A DNA stretch of 64,000 nucleotides. Source: Mycteria americana. Taxonomy: Eukaryota; Chordata; Aves; Ciconiiformes; Ciconiidae. Position 1 is the stretch's first letter. Each line of letters begins with the position of its first letter. The DNA lies in NCBI RefSeq assembly GCF_035582795.1, contig NC_134373.1, forward strand, positions 41,027,173 through 41,091,172, in the 5' to 3' direction. Made by a program: the position numbers and the translations under genes. The notes beneath the pieces were generated by a model, which saw only the letters and a program-made list of their open reading frames with translations, searched no databases and was not told the DNA's origin. Below, piece after piece: positions 13,611 to 26,433 of the stretch.

Positions 13611-16600
13611 GGAGCCGTACATTGTCTGGTTTTGTTCAGTCAGACTTGAAAATCAAATAAAGTCTAAGCTCTCTATTTTTCTATGTCTTAATGTTGTTTG
13701 TGTTAATAATGCACTGTGATTTATATTGGCGCATGCATTGTGAATGTGGAAAATAAAAATAAATTCATTTTAAAAATTAGAAGGGCAAGGTTCAGCATTA
13801 ATGCTGACTTTTCTCTCTTTAGTTCCAATTTCCTTACTTCTCATATGCTTATGCATAACTTTAATGTTACACAAGTTGCATGCATGAAATAGTACTTTAT
13901 TTAGTATATTGCTTTCCTCTTCAGGATTCGTCACTTGTTCCCTAATTTATATACTTGTTTTCTGCAACAGGGATCTTGATGGGGTTTTTTTTCCATTTCT
14001 TCACTTGATGACCATGTAATTATCTGCCTGTTTGGTTAAATTCCTGAATTTGGGATCAAATAAATTTCTTGCATATAAATGAACGTATCAAGTACAAGGA
14101 ACATATCAATTCCAAATCAGTGATTTGTCTTCTTGCATTATAGGGTACTTTCTCTAAAGGCATCACTTTACATTACGCACTTCACCAAGTGCAAGACTGA
14201 GCTTGCAGTTCTTGAGATTGCTAAAATTTTCTGCTATGCCTATCCAATAGCATGATTTGCTGGAACAATCCTTATGGAGGACAATTGTGGTTGCCTAAGG
14301 AAATGCAGTATACAAAAGTTTACAGCTTATCAGCAAGTCGTGATTATGGTTTTTTCTTTATTAGAGAAAAGGGCTGATACATTTCCTTGTCTTTTCTGCT
14401 CCTGTTTTCTTTTTTCATTGAAGCTTTCTGCAACTTCAACACTGTAATTCAAAGTACTGGCCAATTGTGCCCAGAGTGAATTCATATTTTAATAAGAAAC
14501 ATATTTAAAATATTTAAAATCTATATGACCCTTCTTAACCAGCAATCTCATTTTATATCAGGGAAAGAGATATAATTTCTCATTTACAAAAGAAATGCTC
14601 CCCATTTCTCTTTCTTCCATCAAAGCAGTATATATGACTTTCTGTAATGTATTTATAGAGTTTGTATTGTACCATAATTTTTTAGGCAGGAGGCCTATTT
14701 TTGCTTCTTCCACATCCATGACACAGAACGCTAAATCCTACCGTGGGGCTACCCAGAGCGAGTTTCGGCAACGCTCAAAATGAGCCCAGACCAAGAGGAG
14801 AGCGAACAACGGTGGGCTGACAATTCTCAAAAGCAGAAGCACTTTTCTGCCAAAAACATTCACAGCTGCCTTCTCATTTCCTGGGAAAGTCAAGGTGTTC
14901 CCCTGGACCTACTTTACAGATTTGTGATTATGCAAGTATTCTGGTCTTCCTTTGTAATATATGCAGATCAATTCAGTCTTGTTAGTATTACCCCATCGTC
15001 ATTCCTGCAGTCTCATGCCAGCCTCATCTGCGAGGGTCGGCAGCTCCTAGCAGCTAAATATGCCAGCATTCACAGCTGCTCTCACTTTGCGCGTCTCTCT
15101 CTGCAGCGGGGTAGTCCTTGTTTAGTGCTGTCTGCTGCTCGCTGGATGCCTATGCCCGTGCATACCAAATGCCGGGCAAAGAGGGACATCAGCAGTTGTC
15201 TTTCCTTCTACATGCTCGTTGCTCTTTGGGACGCCAAAGAATTTGCCTTGCTCCCCGGCATCACTACTAATCCTGACAAAAGCTAATTAATAAGCCTCCC
15301 CCACTACGCTGATAATGCTTTTGCACTCCCCGTTAATGCCGTTCACTAAAATTTGCCCCTTCACCACTTTTGCATTGACTGTACTCCAAAATCCAGCCCT
15401 GGAGTAGCCAATGTAATTTCCATTCTGTAGCCATTCTGGTTTTTAGTACTTAAAGCACCAGCTCAGACAATGCATAAAGAAGAGCTACAATCTGAATATT
15501 GCAACTTCCAGCACACAAAAAAGCAATATTCAGGTACTGAAATGTTATCATAGCTCAGATTAACCACTTGCAGGCTGCCAAATGTTTCTCATGCCTTTTT
15601 GTCTGGCCCGGGTCTTACCTTGCTGTATAGGTAGTTCACATCCATCATTATTCCACCTTTGGAAGAACCAGGCAGGAAAACATCCATCATCTTCTACTCC
15701 TCTCTATTTGCTACATCGATGTCACAAACCTGGGAAGGGTTTAAAAAGTCTTTCTGAAATTTTTTGAAGACATGTCTTCTTGGGGAGAGACTTACTAAGG
15801 TAAATCCATCTTAGTTATCCCCAGTAAAGGTTAAATTGTGCCTTGACCAGAAGGAAAATATAAAGTTCAGCCACTATTAGAGAAAATGGCATAAAGAACC
15901 CCAAAGTTTGGCAAATGCAAATACACACACTCAAATCCAGAGTAGAAACACAACACGGTTCTCTAATAATTAATCACAGGAACAATTCATATGGATCTCC
16001 TTCATTCAAGGTCTTTAAATCAATTCACAATACTTTTCTAAGAGGTTATGCTCTGGTTCAGCAGAAGATACATGCATGATGTAGAAATGGCTGAGATCTA
16101 CAACTTTTATGCTACAGAAAATCAGCCTAGATATTTGCAAAAGTTTATTGTGCTATTACAAGTATGATATTCTGTGCATAAGAAAATATTTTAAGAAAAT
16201 ACCTAAGCTATAATGAGCAAAAGTAAAATGTTCCCATAAGATTAAAGAAACTGTATTTGCGGTTGACCGTAGTTTTTCAAAGAAGTGTGTTAGAGGAGAT
16301 CAGTTCACACCACCAGCATGAGTGATGGTTGATATACCTGGAATGTGTGCCCTTTCCCAAACATTCTTATATCTCCATTAATATTTTGCCAAAAATGTGG
16401 GGTTTGACTAGGAACATAAATCTGTATGAATGAAATAAACTACCAATAATTCATAATGCTGACGGAATATGAGCCACTGTATCTAAAACCTGGAGAAAAA
16501 TAAGATCAATAACTGGTTCGCTATGTGTTTAGCTGGCTTGCTAATGGAGCCAACATTTACTAGAAATTATTTTTCTTCTGGATAATGACCAAATATGATG

Positions 16601-19600
16601 TGTTTACTCTTTACACTTTCAACGCATTAGGAAGTGGACCACAGTTCTCATTTGGCCAACACCAAAAGCTGAGATTCAGTTATGAAAACCAGGGTTTTTC
16701 TTCTTGCTTGATTCAATGTTTTTGAAATAAACTCTTCTATGCTTCAGTAAAGAGTCCTAGTGACCTGTTGGAGCAGTTATGTCAAATGGTCAATGGTAAC
16801 AGCACCAAAGACCAATAAGGCAAATGATTTAAAACGTAAGAGCTGAAACACTAACCTGTTGCAGTTAACATTTATTGGTCAAACACAATAGCAAAGAGTC
16901 AACAGGAGAGACAGAACAGTTCACCTACGGCTGCTCTGCATGATGCTCTACATCTCTACATCTGTATCTATACAGATGGTAGGAAACAGACACTGGCCGC
17001 ACTGGCAAAGAACAGAAATGAATTCAACCTTCTAATATTTTGGCTGAACTTGACCGTTATATTTTCTTCTCAGCTGGGAGTATTTTGCACACTCAGAACT
17101 TTAGGGATGATTGCAACCACATTTCTCTACCTCCAACTACAGAGTACGCTCCTGCAATCTACTTTACACTTACCGTGCCCCAGAGCAGCTCTTCCTGTGT
17201 CAATGTTTCTCGTGGCTTGTATGAAGCACAGGCTTTTAATTTAATAGATGCAAATGTTGTATCAGATCAAAGTAAAATTAAATAATATTCCTCTGTTTCA
17301 GTATCAAAACCGTGAAAACTGGTAATTTGGCAAAAAACCCCAAATTTGTATATTTTAGGGTCAATAAGGACTAATACTGTGCCCTTTCTAACATGCTAAT
17401 GGTATGGCCAAATACATTTTCTTTAAGACTAGATTTTCCTAAGCAATATACACTTCATAATTTCCCAAGAAAACATTTACTTAAAAACTCATAGGGAAAA
17501 TATATTTCATGGGGAAAAGGCTGCTGAATTTAAGTAGCATGGCAAAATACCATGTTTTGACTGGCATTCTAGAGTTATTAAGACACTGTATTTTTTCATA
17601 ACTTTTAATAATGTGTTTCACTTCTGGTTTATACAATAAACCTCTCAATCACTTGATACTGAAATCACCCTCAAAATTTATTTCCTTCCATCAGGCATAT
17701 GAACTAGTTTGTTATTTATAGGATAAATGTTATTATTGTAGGGTTTTCCATGGATGTTGACTGCCCGCTACTGACTGATTGACTGGCTTTGGAAAAACGA
17801 GATTACTATGACTTATTTTAACACAGTATATCAAGAAATTCATAGCCTTTATAAAGAAAATGTGAGAAGACAAATCTAAATGAGTGGGTTTCACTTAAGA
17901 ACACATTTCAGCCCATTGAATCATGTTGGTTTTGGGTTTGTTGTTGGTTTCTTTTTTCTTTTTTTTTTCACAAGGAGTCAGAAGTATTTAGAAAAGACTA
18001 AATGTGATACCTCTTTCTGCCCATATATATATATATGAATTACCTCCGACAAAGGTTCCCTGGAGATCTTCAGTGTCTATCCTCCAGCCCAGGATCTTGT
18101 GGCATGCCCAAGTCCTCTTGGTCCACTAGTCAATGAAAGACACTTCTGCTTCTCTTACTGTCTTCCTGTCCTCTCCTGGCGGTCAGGATCTCCTCAGTGT
18201 ACACCTTCTGCCTCATCAGAAAAAGTTCACTTTCAGAGACCCTTCACTGAAGGCTGTACCCACCCATTAAAGTGAGCTTTCCTTTGAAAAGCTCACATCA
18301 TGTTACAGCTCCAAACCCTCATTTCAGCTGCATGAGCCAAATGGAAAAGGAAGGCAGAAGTTTTTTTCCAGGGAAAATCAGGATGTGTCTCTGACACACA
18401 AGCAAGATATTGAGATATATGCCTGACCTCCTAGAGGAATCCAGAAACTATGTCATGATCGCACTTGGAGTAAATGCTCTGTCTTTGCATAACTACTCTT
18501 GTATTGGGGGGGCTATTTCAGACCCATACTTTTATTTTTAGGACATGTAAAGTTACATATGTCATACATCCATAATGACTGTAACTATGAATGTACTTAC
18601 TTACAGTAAATTCATGCCAAAGAATGGATGCAATAAGGGAAACTGATCCCACAGAACCAGAGGAAAGAAGAAAGAAATTACAAGAAAATTAAACAATATT
18701 GCTATTAGAGGAAAAAAGAAAATAGCAAAAAGACGACAAGAGCCTTGAAGAATTACATTATTTCTTTTTTTCTGCTGGAAATAACTCTCTTGCTAGGGTC
18801 TAAGATTGCACTTACTTTTTTATAATAGTTTTGTATTGGTAGATCTCAATCATTTTGTAATACCCATGTGCAATCAACTCCTTTTTTTCCCTCTTTTGTT
18901 CTCTGTTGAGAACTTCCAGTTCATAGAAAATTTCTTTCACAAGTAGCTAAATTTCAACAGTGCTAAATTTAATCCCATATAAACTGCTTCAGCATTCAAC
19001 ATAGTTCTTCCTGTATATCTCAAATCAGTTTTGAACTGGTGATGTTTGCAAACTTTGTGCTAAAAAAAAGGTTTTTTTTTTTGCAAAGATCATTCATGAA
19101 AATATTACATAAAATAAATTTTAAGTCTGATTTTTTTATAAAGTCTACTCTAATTTTCTTCCAGCATGTCTCTCCACCTTTTACTGCTCCCCCACATGTG
19201 TTTGCTATAGCTGGTCCTATAGCTATATCATAATTCTCCCAATTCTTCTTACCACTTTCCAAATGGTACCACCTCAAATTATTCACTGAAATGGTTCAAG
19301 CTGTAAATATTCGGTTTGGCCTTAGAAGTCCTACTATTTTCTGTTTGACTTTCGTATACATTAGACATGTATTGTTAGAGGTACACTTTCCACCTCTTTC
19401 TGGTCATTTAGTATTTTGGCTATCGAAAAGATGGTCTTAAACAGGTCATTAGAGCTGAACCTGTATTGTTCCTTTAATGTCTCAGACTGAAGTACCTAAG
19501 CTGAGGCACTTAAAGTATCACAGATGAAAAGGTTTAGGGAACGGATCCTGAAAAATGTAACTGTTAGACTACTAAGTCCAGACCACAGGTTATACATATT

Positions 19601-22600
19601 ATAAATAAACTGAATAGATACAATCAAATGTACTACATTTTACCAAATTAACACCCGAGTTAATGTAATCAGAGTTTTTAAAAAGGTTATTCAACTCGCA
19701 GAGGAAAAGGTTGAACTTTCTTAGTGCCAACCTCCAAAAGGTATGGAACTACATTGAACTTTGTATTATAAACATTTCAGACACCAGTTAAAAACTTATG
19801 TGTTACATGTACAACTCTTTTAAAGTCTGATTGCTGCAGTTTACATTTAGAAAATGTACAAACACTCCTGATCTCCAAAGCTAAACTAATCACCTGTTTT
19901 AGCAGTTACGGGCTCCAGCTTCAGAGGCTGAACTTCTAAACAAGGCTCAATTTTTGACTACCATCCACATAAAGACAGAGGTGTTCCATGACTGCAACAC
20001 CAGCACACAGCATTTTCTAATCTACAATTTGGCCACCTAAGTTAACTTTTGGTGTCAGTCCCTTATACAATGGAAATTTCCACATGTACAACAACAGGTA
20101 GAGCAGATATCAGCTGGTACACTGAGAGCACTGCTTTCCATGCTGACCACATTTCGTTCCACCGATGGATACTGTTATGGGATGGATGTCATTAATAATT
20201 CTTAAGATCATTCGAGTTCATTGTCAGACTGCATGCCATCAGTTTACTCTTCAAATTCTGAAATGCTAAAAATGTACATAAATCTATCATACACCAGGAT
20301 CTTTTTTTTTTTTTTAATTCTGTTTTACAGATCACTATTATAGAAGCAGACTGCCGACTAATGAAGTTGTGTGTGACCCCAGCAGCAGACTTCCAGATAA
20401 AGAAGGATTCTGTATTTGGAAATCAAAATCAAAAGCTTTAGTCTCTAACATTGTATACACTGCTCGACACTTGCCAAATTCTTTTCTAAATCAATTTAAA
20501 CCAGCATAAAGCAGATGGCTAATAATATTGAGTAGCAAGTCATTTCTGTCATTCATTTCACCTTATGGTAAAGGAATATCTGAAAACAGTAGAATTTTCA
20601 AAAAATGCTCCATAAAGCAATAAAGTCAACAAATTCACCACTTATTCATTATTTTCCCTATTTCATTATTGTACTCTAGCTGCCCCATTTTAAACAGACT
20701 AATATCTAATATCTTTCCCTTTTCAGTAAGAAAATGATGAAGCCTCTTTCCATTGGGACCATTTCAGTAGCTGGTGTTTAGCACATATTGACTAAGAAGA
20801 TGAACTTTTTGGATTAGAAAACTGATAATTTTTTACAAAGTGAAAAAATTTTAAATTCTCTGCTTTGGATAACGACAATTTCTGCCACCAAGGTTAGTGA
20901 CAGAAATCTTCAGATCATGTCTGATGCAAACAGGAAAGTCATCCTGAAAAAGAAAAAAAAAAGACACATTTGGGCAAGTTTGCCTTGTTAGTTCCAACGG
21001 CACAGAGAAGCACGATGCCTAATCTTTGGCTATGCATGAGCTTCATAAACTGCCTGAGGGACTGGCAGAAAGGGACAGAAAAAACAACAGCTACAACCAT
21101 TTTCACATAAGAACACAGCTGGAGAAAGAGATAATAATGATGCCCTTCTTATGCATAGCGTTCCTGTGTTTGGAGCACTTAGGAAAGAGTTTACTGCTTC
21201 TCTGGAGACTACCCACAAAGTCAAGCTACAGATTAAGCTTGGAAGGGGATGTCTACTCTTCCAAATGAACTATGGACCTCTTCCTTTTCCAGATGAACAA
21301 ATGTGGATAAAGAAAAAGGAGAGTCACGGGACAAGAAATAGAGTATGCGAGAGGAAGTCAAGCTTTGTGCCGTAACAATGAGGGCATTCAACGCGGGGGG
21401 ACGGATACGCGATCTTTTCTGTAGTATTCTGTTATTGATGGTTTTGGTCTAGTGACCGAGCAGTGGAGAACTGGCTAAATCATACTCCAGGAGGCACATC
21501 CTTGGTGCTCTGACACAAGACACATCCAGCATTGCAAACCCTAACAAGTCAAAGCTTGTTTGTCTTGCAGGAAGTCAAAAGGCTTTATCAATAACACAGT
21601 GCTATTCCATTCTTTACCTCCAGAAAATTAAAAGTCCATCCATCTGTCAGGTTCACCTGAGTTCTCTTTTACGCACTATTCCACTTTAAAATGCTAGCAG
21701 TTAGTTTTTTAAATTGAAATTGAGAAGAGAAAATTCCAGATAAAATTATGGAAATAGAGAAATGCAAAGATCAGTCTCTTATTCTAGTTATCACCTGGGC
21801 TGCTCCTGTGGGCCACAGCAAAGAGTGATGAATCCACACTCTGAGCGCTCCATTTCAAGAAACTCTCTGAAATTTTGGAGCCAGGAAGTCCACAGAAATC
21901 ACATTCATCTTGGATGAATCCACTCCAGTCGTTCAGCATGGTCCTCTCCCAGCAGGTGCTTCTCCCCGCAGGTCTACTCCCACCTCATTGCACCACTTTT
22001 TCACAGCCCAAGCCAGGAGAGTTGGGGGCTCCCACACCCCCAGCTCTAGTGTGGCATTAGATTTCTGCAAATGCAAATTTACCCAAAAGTTCTTGCAGGT
22101 TAAATGACTTGTTAAACAGCACTTACAAGAAATACAGAAGTTCTCGTAAAATTGCACTTCACAGATAGAATGGAAGCTATCCCTCAGTCACTAATTACAC
22201 ACCTTGGATAACGGTTCTATTTCAAGTCTCCCATTGGATATTCTTGTGGTACCTCAGGCTACAATTGTATTTTTCTTTTTTTTCCAATGACTCTAACATT
22301 CTTCATTAATCATTTGGATGCATTTGGCATCAACACAATAGAAAGACTATGTTGACCAAAATATAAGCCGTTTGTGCCTATGAATAGAACTTCCTGGATT
22401 TCCTTAGCTCATTCTTTAATTGTCAGTTGTTTGTTTCTTCTCATGTAACTATTATTGGTTTTCAGAGAAAAGCTGGTCACTGCATTTTGCATTGAGTAAA
22501 CACAAGTCTATCTGCTGTTTCAAAATGCTAGCGATTTCTTCCAAAAAAAAAAAAAACCCACCACCAAGTTTAACTTCATTTTTTTAATAAAAACCAGTTT

Positions 22601-24490
22601 CTTCTGATCTTCATATGATAATAAACTTTCCTAATATTTTCCATTGAAGATTAATACACTTCTCTAGAAAGTTATATCTAATTTATGTGACTTTAAGGGT
22701 CATGCTTTAATAACAATGATGAAACACGATTATTACTTCCTAATGCTGAAATTACAGTTTTTACATTGTAAATTTTTCCTGCTATGCGCCCTGTGGCACT
22801 AACATTTTTATCACTCCATGTGTTTCTAGTTTTAAAACCTTTACCCCTGCTGTTTGAAAAATATTTCTCATTTTCGTCCCCTATGGAGTACAGAAATCCC
22901 TAAAGGCAAACCATTAGTGATCTTTCTGCCTTTTCCCAAACACTTATTATGATCACCAGTGTTGCTTCCACTGCCTCATTGGCTTTTGGTAAAGTATGCA
23001 AATGAGATGTTCAAAATACACACTTTTTGCAACTGTGCAAGTTCATACTGATTTATAAAATGGGAAGGCTATTAAAGTGACTGAAAATGTCAGCAAGATT
23101 TATGCATGGGTGACAAATTGTATTGGAGATGCTCATTTTTAACATGCTGGCCTGGGTTCCTTCTCTTTTTTAAAAAGTATTGTACGTGATACATTTGCTT
23201 TAAGGCCATTTGCCCCTCCCATCTCCCCATTTGTTTTAAATATACTCTGACAGTGACTTTTTGACCAGGAAAATAAACAGAACTACTCGCATTGATTGTT
23301 TTTATCATTGAAAGCAGAAATTATTTTTCATCTTACTTGTGCTTTTGCGCGAAGCTATTTAAGAAATGACTTTCACCTTTGCTTTGTGATGAAACACTCG
23401 TGGACCAAACAGCTACTTTCCTGGAAAAAATACGGGGACTATCTGAAACAGCACAATCCTTCAGGTACTGGTATAGCCAAGTCCTGTCTTTGGCTAGACA
23501 CACAAGTAACACTCCATTTGGGAATGTAAGGCTGATATTTCAAGACAGAAACTGCGCTGACACATGTAGGTCCCAATCTATGAGAGCAATTCCATATCCA
23601 AGTATCATACGGACCATTAAAAAAAGCAACATGTGCCATGTACAAACATTATAGCTCTTAAATTTGCCGAACATGGATAAAGCAGACGTGGAATCACATG
23701 AAATCTAGTAAAGAAGCCCTATTTTATAGTTGTATGGTAAATAAATATATTATGAATCAATGAAAACACTGTAATACGTTTCACAATAGCAAGGAAATAA
23801 TGGAGAAATTTATGAGGGTTCATTTCAATTTCGGCACTGAAGGCAAAGGGAACCTTGTCATTGATGTTAAAGAGAAAAGGTTTAGGCCCATAATCACACA
23901 TCATATTTTCAACATGTGTAAAGGCAGAAATGTTGTAAAGAAAGAAAATCAACAAACCATTGAATGTCTTGAAACACTCATACATAATCCCAGATGTATA
24001 ATGAGAAAGACTGGTCTGATAGCAACTTATTTATAATTTCTGTCAACATGTACAGTATTATGTGAGGGTTTTTAAATAGTTTAAAGAATAGCATGTTCTA
24101 CGATACTAATACTAAGGAAGAGAAATTGTGCTTTTGCTATTACTTTCTTCTATTCCTGTGCATTGGGTTTGGTGCAAATCCCACTCCTATGAAAGCTTAA
24201 ACTAGCGTTTGGGTTTATGCAGCAGTCCCAGTGTTCAAGGTTTTATGTCACCAGTCTGCAGGATCAGCCACCTAAGCCATATGCTCAAGGTATTTAAGCA
24301 CCTACTGACCACAGATATTGGTATTTCAACAGTTTTTAGGGGCACATAAATGCAAATGAAGGTTTTAATGACCTGGTCCTTCATTTTTTTTTTAAATCAG
24401 TACGCATGAGTGTACTGACACGGAGAGTTCAGTACATGAAATAGCAGATCATTTGGGTACCCACAGCAACTACAGATGCAATCCTCCTTC
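13607..24490. other. Unique AT-rich non-coding sequence
   Basis: There are nearly 11 kb without a supportable gene. The longest frame in the window (14780-15286, 168 codons, plus) has no recognisable domain and is compatible with chance. The stretch also holds an (AT)7 run at 18023-18036, a small hairpin at 18272-18296 and scattered A/T homopolymers (about 19070, 20303, 22543). The block at about 15280-15430 has a TAATTA-containing, moderately GC-rich sequence that could be a conserved non-coding element, but this cannot be shown from one sequence. Confidence 0.5.
18272..18296. repeat. Small perfect inverted repeat
   Basis: The 9-bp arms GTGAGCTTT (18272-18280) and AAAGCTCAC (18288-18296) are separated by 7 bases. 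No T-tract or gene context suggests a terminator or RNA. A stem of this size can arise by chance in 64 kb. Confidence 0.7.
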
Positions 24491-24494
24491 TCCC
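24491..24494. repeat. LTR target-site duplication, left copy
   Basis: TCCC immediately precedes the LTR and is matched exactly at 25088-25091. The intact duplication means that both LTR ends are original. Confidence 0.7.
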
Positions 24495-24770
24495 TGCACT
24501 GGTTTTGGCTGGGGTAGAGTTAATTTTCTTCATCGTCACCAGTATGGGGCTGTGTTTGGGATTTGTGCTGGAAACAGCGTTGATAACCCAGGGATGTTTT
24601 AGCTATTGCTGAGCAGTGCTTACACACAGTCAGGGCCTTTGCTGCTCCTCACCCCACCCCACCAGCGAGTGGGCTGGGGGGGCACAAGGAGCTGGGAGGG
24701 GACACGGTTGGGACAGCTGACCCCAACTGACCAAAGGGACATTCCACACCATATGGCGTCATGCTCAGCG

Positions 24771-24777
24771 TATAAAG
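24771..24777 (+). promoter_or_regulatory. LTR TATA box
   Basis: TATAAAG lies about 277 bases into the LTR, preceded by a GACCAAAGGGACATTCC block that is also typical of this LTR family's U3. It would direct plus-strand transcription into 25 kb and beyond if the LTR is active. Activity is not shown by sequence. Confidence 0.55.
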
Positions 24778-24956
24778 CTGGGGAAGAAGAAGGAAGGGGG
24801 AACGTTGGGAGTGATGGCCTTTGTCTTCTTCTCAAGTCACCGTTATGCGTGCTGGAGCCCTGCTTTCCTGGAGATGGCTGAGCACCTGCCTGCCCGTGGG
24901 AAGGAGTGAGTGAATTCCTTGCTTTGCTTTGCTTGTGCGCGGCTTTTGCTTTCCCT

Positions 24957-24962
24957 ATTAAA
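24957..24962 (+). promoter_or_regulatory. LTR polyadenylation-type signal
   Basis: ATTAAA, the commonest variant of AATAAA, lies downstream of the TATA box and about 125 bases before the LTR end. That is the position expected for the R region of such an LTR. Confidence 0.45.
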
Positions 24963-25087
24963 CTGTCTTTAACTCAGCCCACGAGTTTTCTCTCTTTTAC
25001 CCTTCCAATTCTCTCCCCCATCCCACTGGGGGGAGTGAGCAAGCGGCTGGGTAGTGCTGAGTTGCCGGCTGGGGTTAAACTACGACA

Positions 25088-25091
25088 TCCC
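25088..25091. repeat. LTR target-site duplication, right copy
   Basis: TCCC immediately follows the LTR and matches 24491-24494. Confidence 0.7.
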
Positions 25092-26120
25092 CAAATTCAA
25101 AATGCTTTAAAAGTTATTATATAATCCTTTATATTGAAAAATTCAATACTGAGAACTTAATTCTACTTTTTATATTCAGATCAGTCAGTACCAGTACCAT
25201 TATTGCTCTGATTTTCCTAATTAGTTCATTAAGTTGCATAATAATTGGTTTACTGCCACCCACTTTTTATGATGCTAGAACTGTGAAAATAAAATTGATT
25301 TAGGGTCTTATTCTGATCTATTATGCTTACTCACTCACGTATCCTGGTGCTTGCTGCAGGTTTTTTTCCCCTTCGTCTCTCAAAGTTTGCATATTTTTCC
25401 CTGGTTTCACTTAAAATGCAGCCCATATTCCAGTTTTATATAGGTGGATTTCAGATGTGCATTTCACAAAAATAAACAAATAACCATAGCATTGCCAATG
25501 GAAAACATCTGTCTCTCACCTTAGGAGGTCAAGATAAAACTCAGTGTGTGAAATACAACATCTGAGTTTGAATTTATTTCCATTGTGTTAATGACATATA
25601 TCAATGCCTTGACATAAGTATCTGACATATTATAATAATGGGGTACCGTCCTAAAAGAGATGGCTCATCACTGAAATATCTAGACAAAAACGTGACGCAC
25701 TATATGGAAAAGAATAGGGCAACTATCTGTTGCTACCCTGTCTGAGTAGCACGGTGTAGGGTAGCAGCACCACAGAGAAGGCAGCATGTGAAACCCAGCA
25801 CGTTTCTCTCCGGAAGACAAAACTAACTACGTACTTGTACAGAGTGTCCATTCAGTGCAGATGCCTGGTGCGATGAGAGATATAGAAAACTTAGGTCAGG
25901 AAGGTGGTTTGGATTTGGAAACAATTTAACATGAACCCGGATTTAACCGACACTGAATTTATATGGATGACTGGAACACTCATTTCTTTCCAGTACGTAA
26001 TAAAGCCGTAGCAAAAGTCCTTTTGCTGGGTAGTCACAGCCAGAACAGAGCAGCAACACTACACCAAAGGATGTAGGAAATATGCTCAAAGACAACATAT
26101 AGTCAGCTGTGGACATCACT
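25092..26120. other. Unique AT-rich non-coding sequence
   Basis: There is no recognised gene or repeat. The stretch separates the LTR from the pentanucleotide satellite. Confidence 0.55.
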
Positions 26121-26433
26121 CCTATAGGATAGGATAGGATAGGATAGGATAGGATAGGATAGGATAGGATAGGGTAGGGTAGAAGAGAGAAGAGAAGAGA
26201 AGAGAAGAGAAGAGAAGAGAAGAGAAGAGAAGAGAAGAGAAGAGAAGAGAAGAGAAGAGAAGAGAAGAGAAGAGAAGAGAAGAGAAGAGAAGAGAAGAGA
26301 AGAGAAGAGAGAAGAGAAGAGAGAAGAGAAGAGAGGAGAAGAGAGGAGAAGAGAAGAGAAGAGAAGAGAAGAGAAGAGAAGAGAAGAGAAGAGAAGAGAA
26401 GAGAAGAGAAGAGAAGAAAGAAGACAAGAGACG
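26121..26433. repeat. Compound pentanucleotide satellite with 244-nt purine run
   Basis: The array begins as tandem GGATA units (about 26124-26171), passes through two GGGTA units, and becomes a long AGAGA/AGAAG array broken by a few 2-base and GG interruptions near 26310-26350. From 26181 to 26424 the plus strand contains only A and G. Its complement yields a 141-codon minus-strand open frame made of repeated Leu-Phe-Ser-Ser-Leu, which is a by-product of the 5-bp period having no stop in that frame and is not a gene. Mirror-symmetric homopurine DNA of this length is known to favour triplex (H-DNA) structures and polymerase slippage. Confidence 0.97.

Larger units (their letters stand above)
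24495..25087 (+). mobile_element. Avian endogenous retrovirus solo LTR, full length
   Basis: The unit opens with TGCACTGGTTTTGGCTGG and ends with GGGTTAAACTACGACA, so it has the TG...CA termini of a retroviral LTR. It is flanked by a perfect 4-bp duplication, TCCC (24491-24494 and 25088-25091). Inside are a TATA box (24771-24777) and an ATTAAA polyadenylation-type signal (24957-24962) in the right order for U3 then R/U5. The beginning, the segment before the TATA box and the end match a solo-LTR family that I recognise as common in bird genomes. I cannot give its database name with certainty. No internal retroviral sequence lies on either side, so this is a solo LTR left by recombination between two LTRs. 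The open frames inside it are not viral genes. A 4-bp duplication fits some retroviral classes better than others, but I do not assign a class on that alone. Confidence 0.85.

Noticed and set aside
24397-24418. Inverted repeat TCAGTAC ... GTACTGA just before the LTR
   Set aside because: It has 7-bp arms with an 8-base spacer and no context. It is not linked to the LTR end.
24606-25124. Open frames inside the LTR on both strands
   Set aside because: They lie within non-coding LTR sequence. Solo LTRs of this kind carry no gene.
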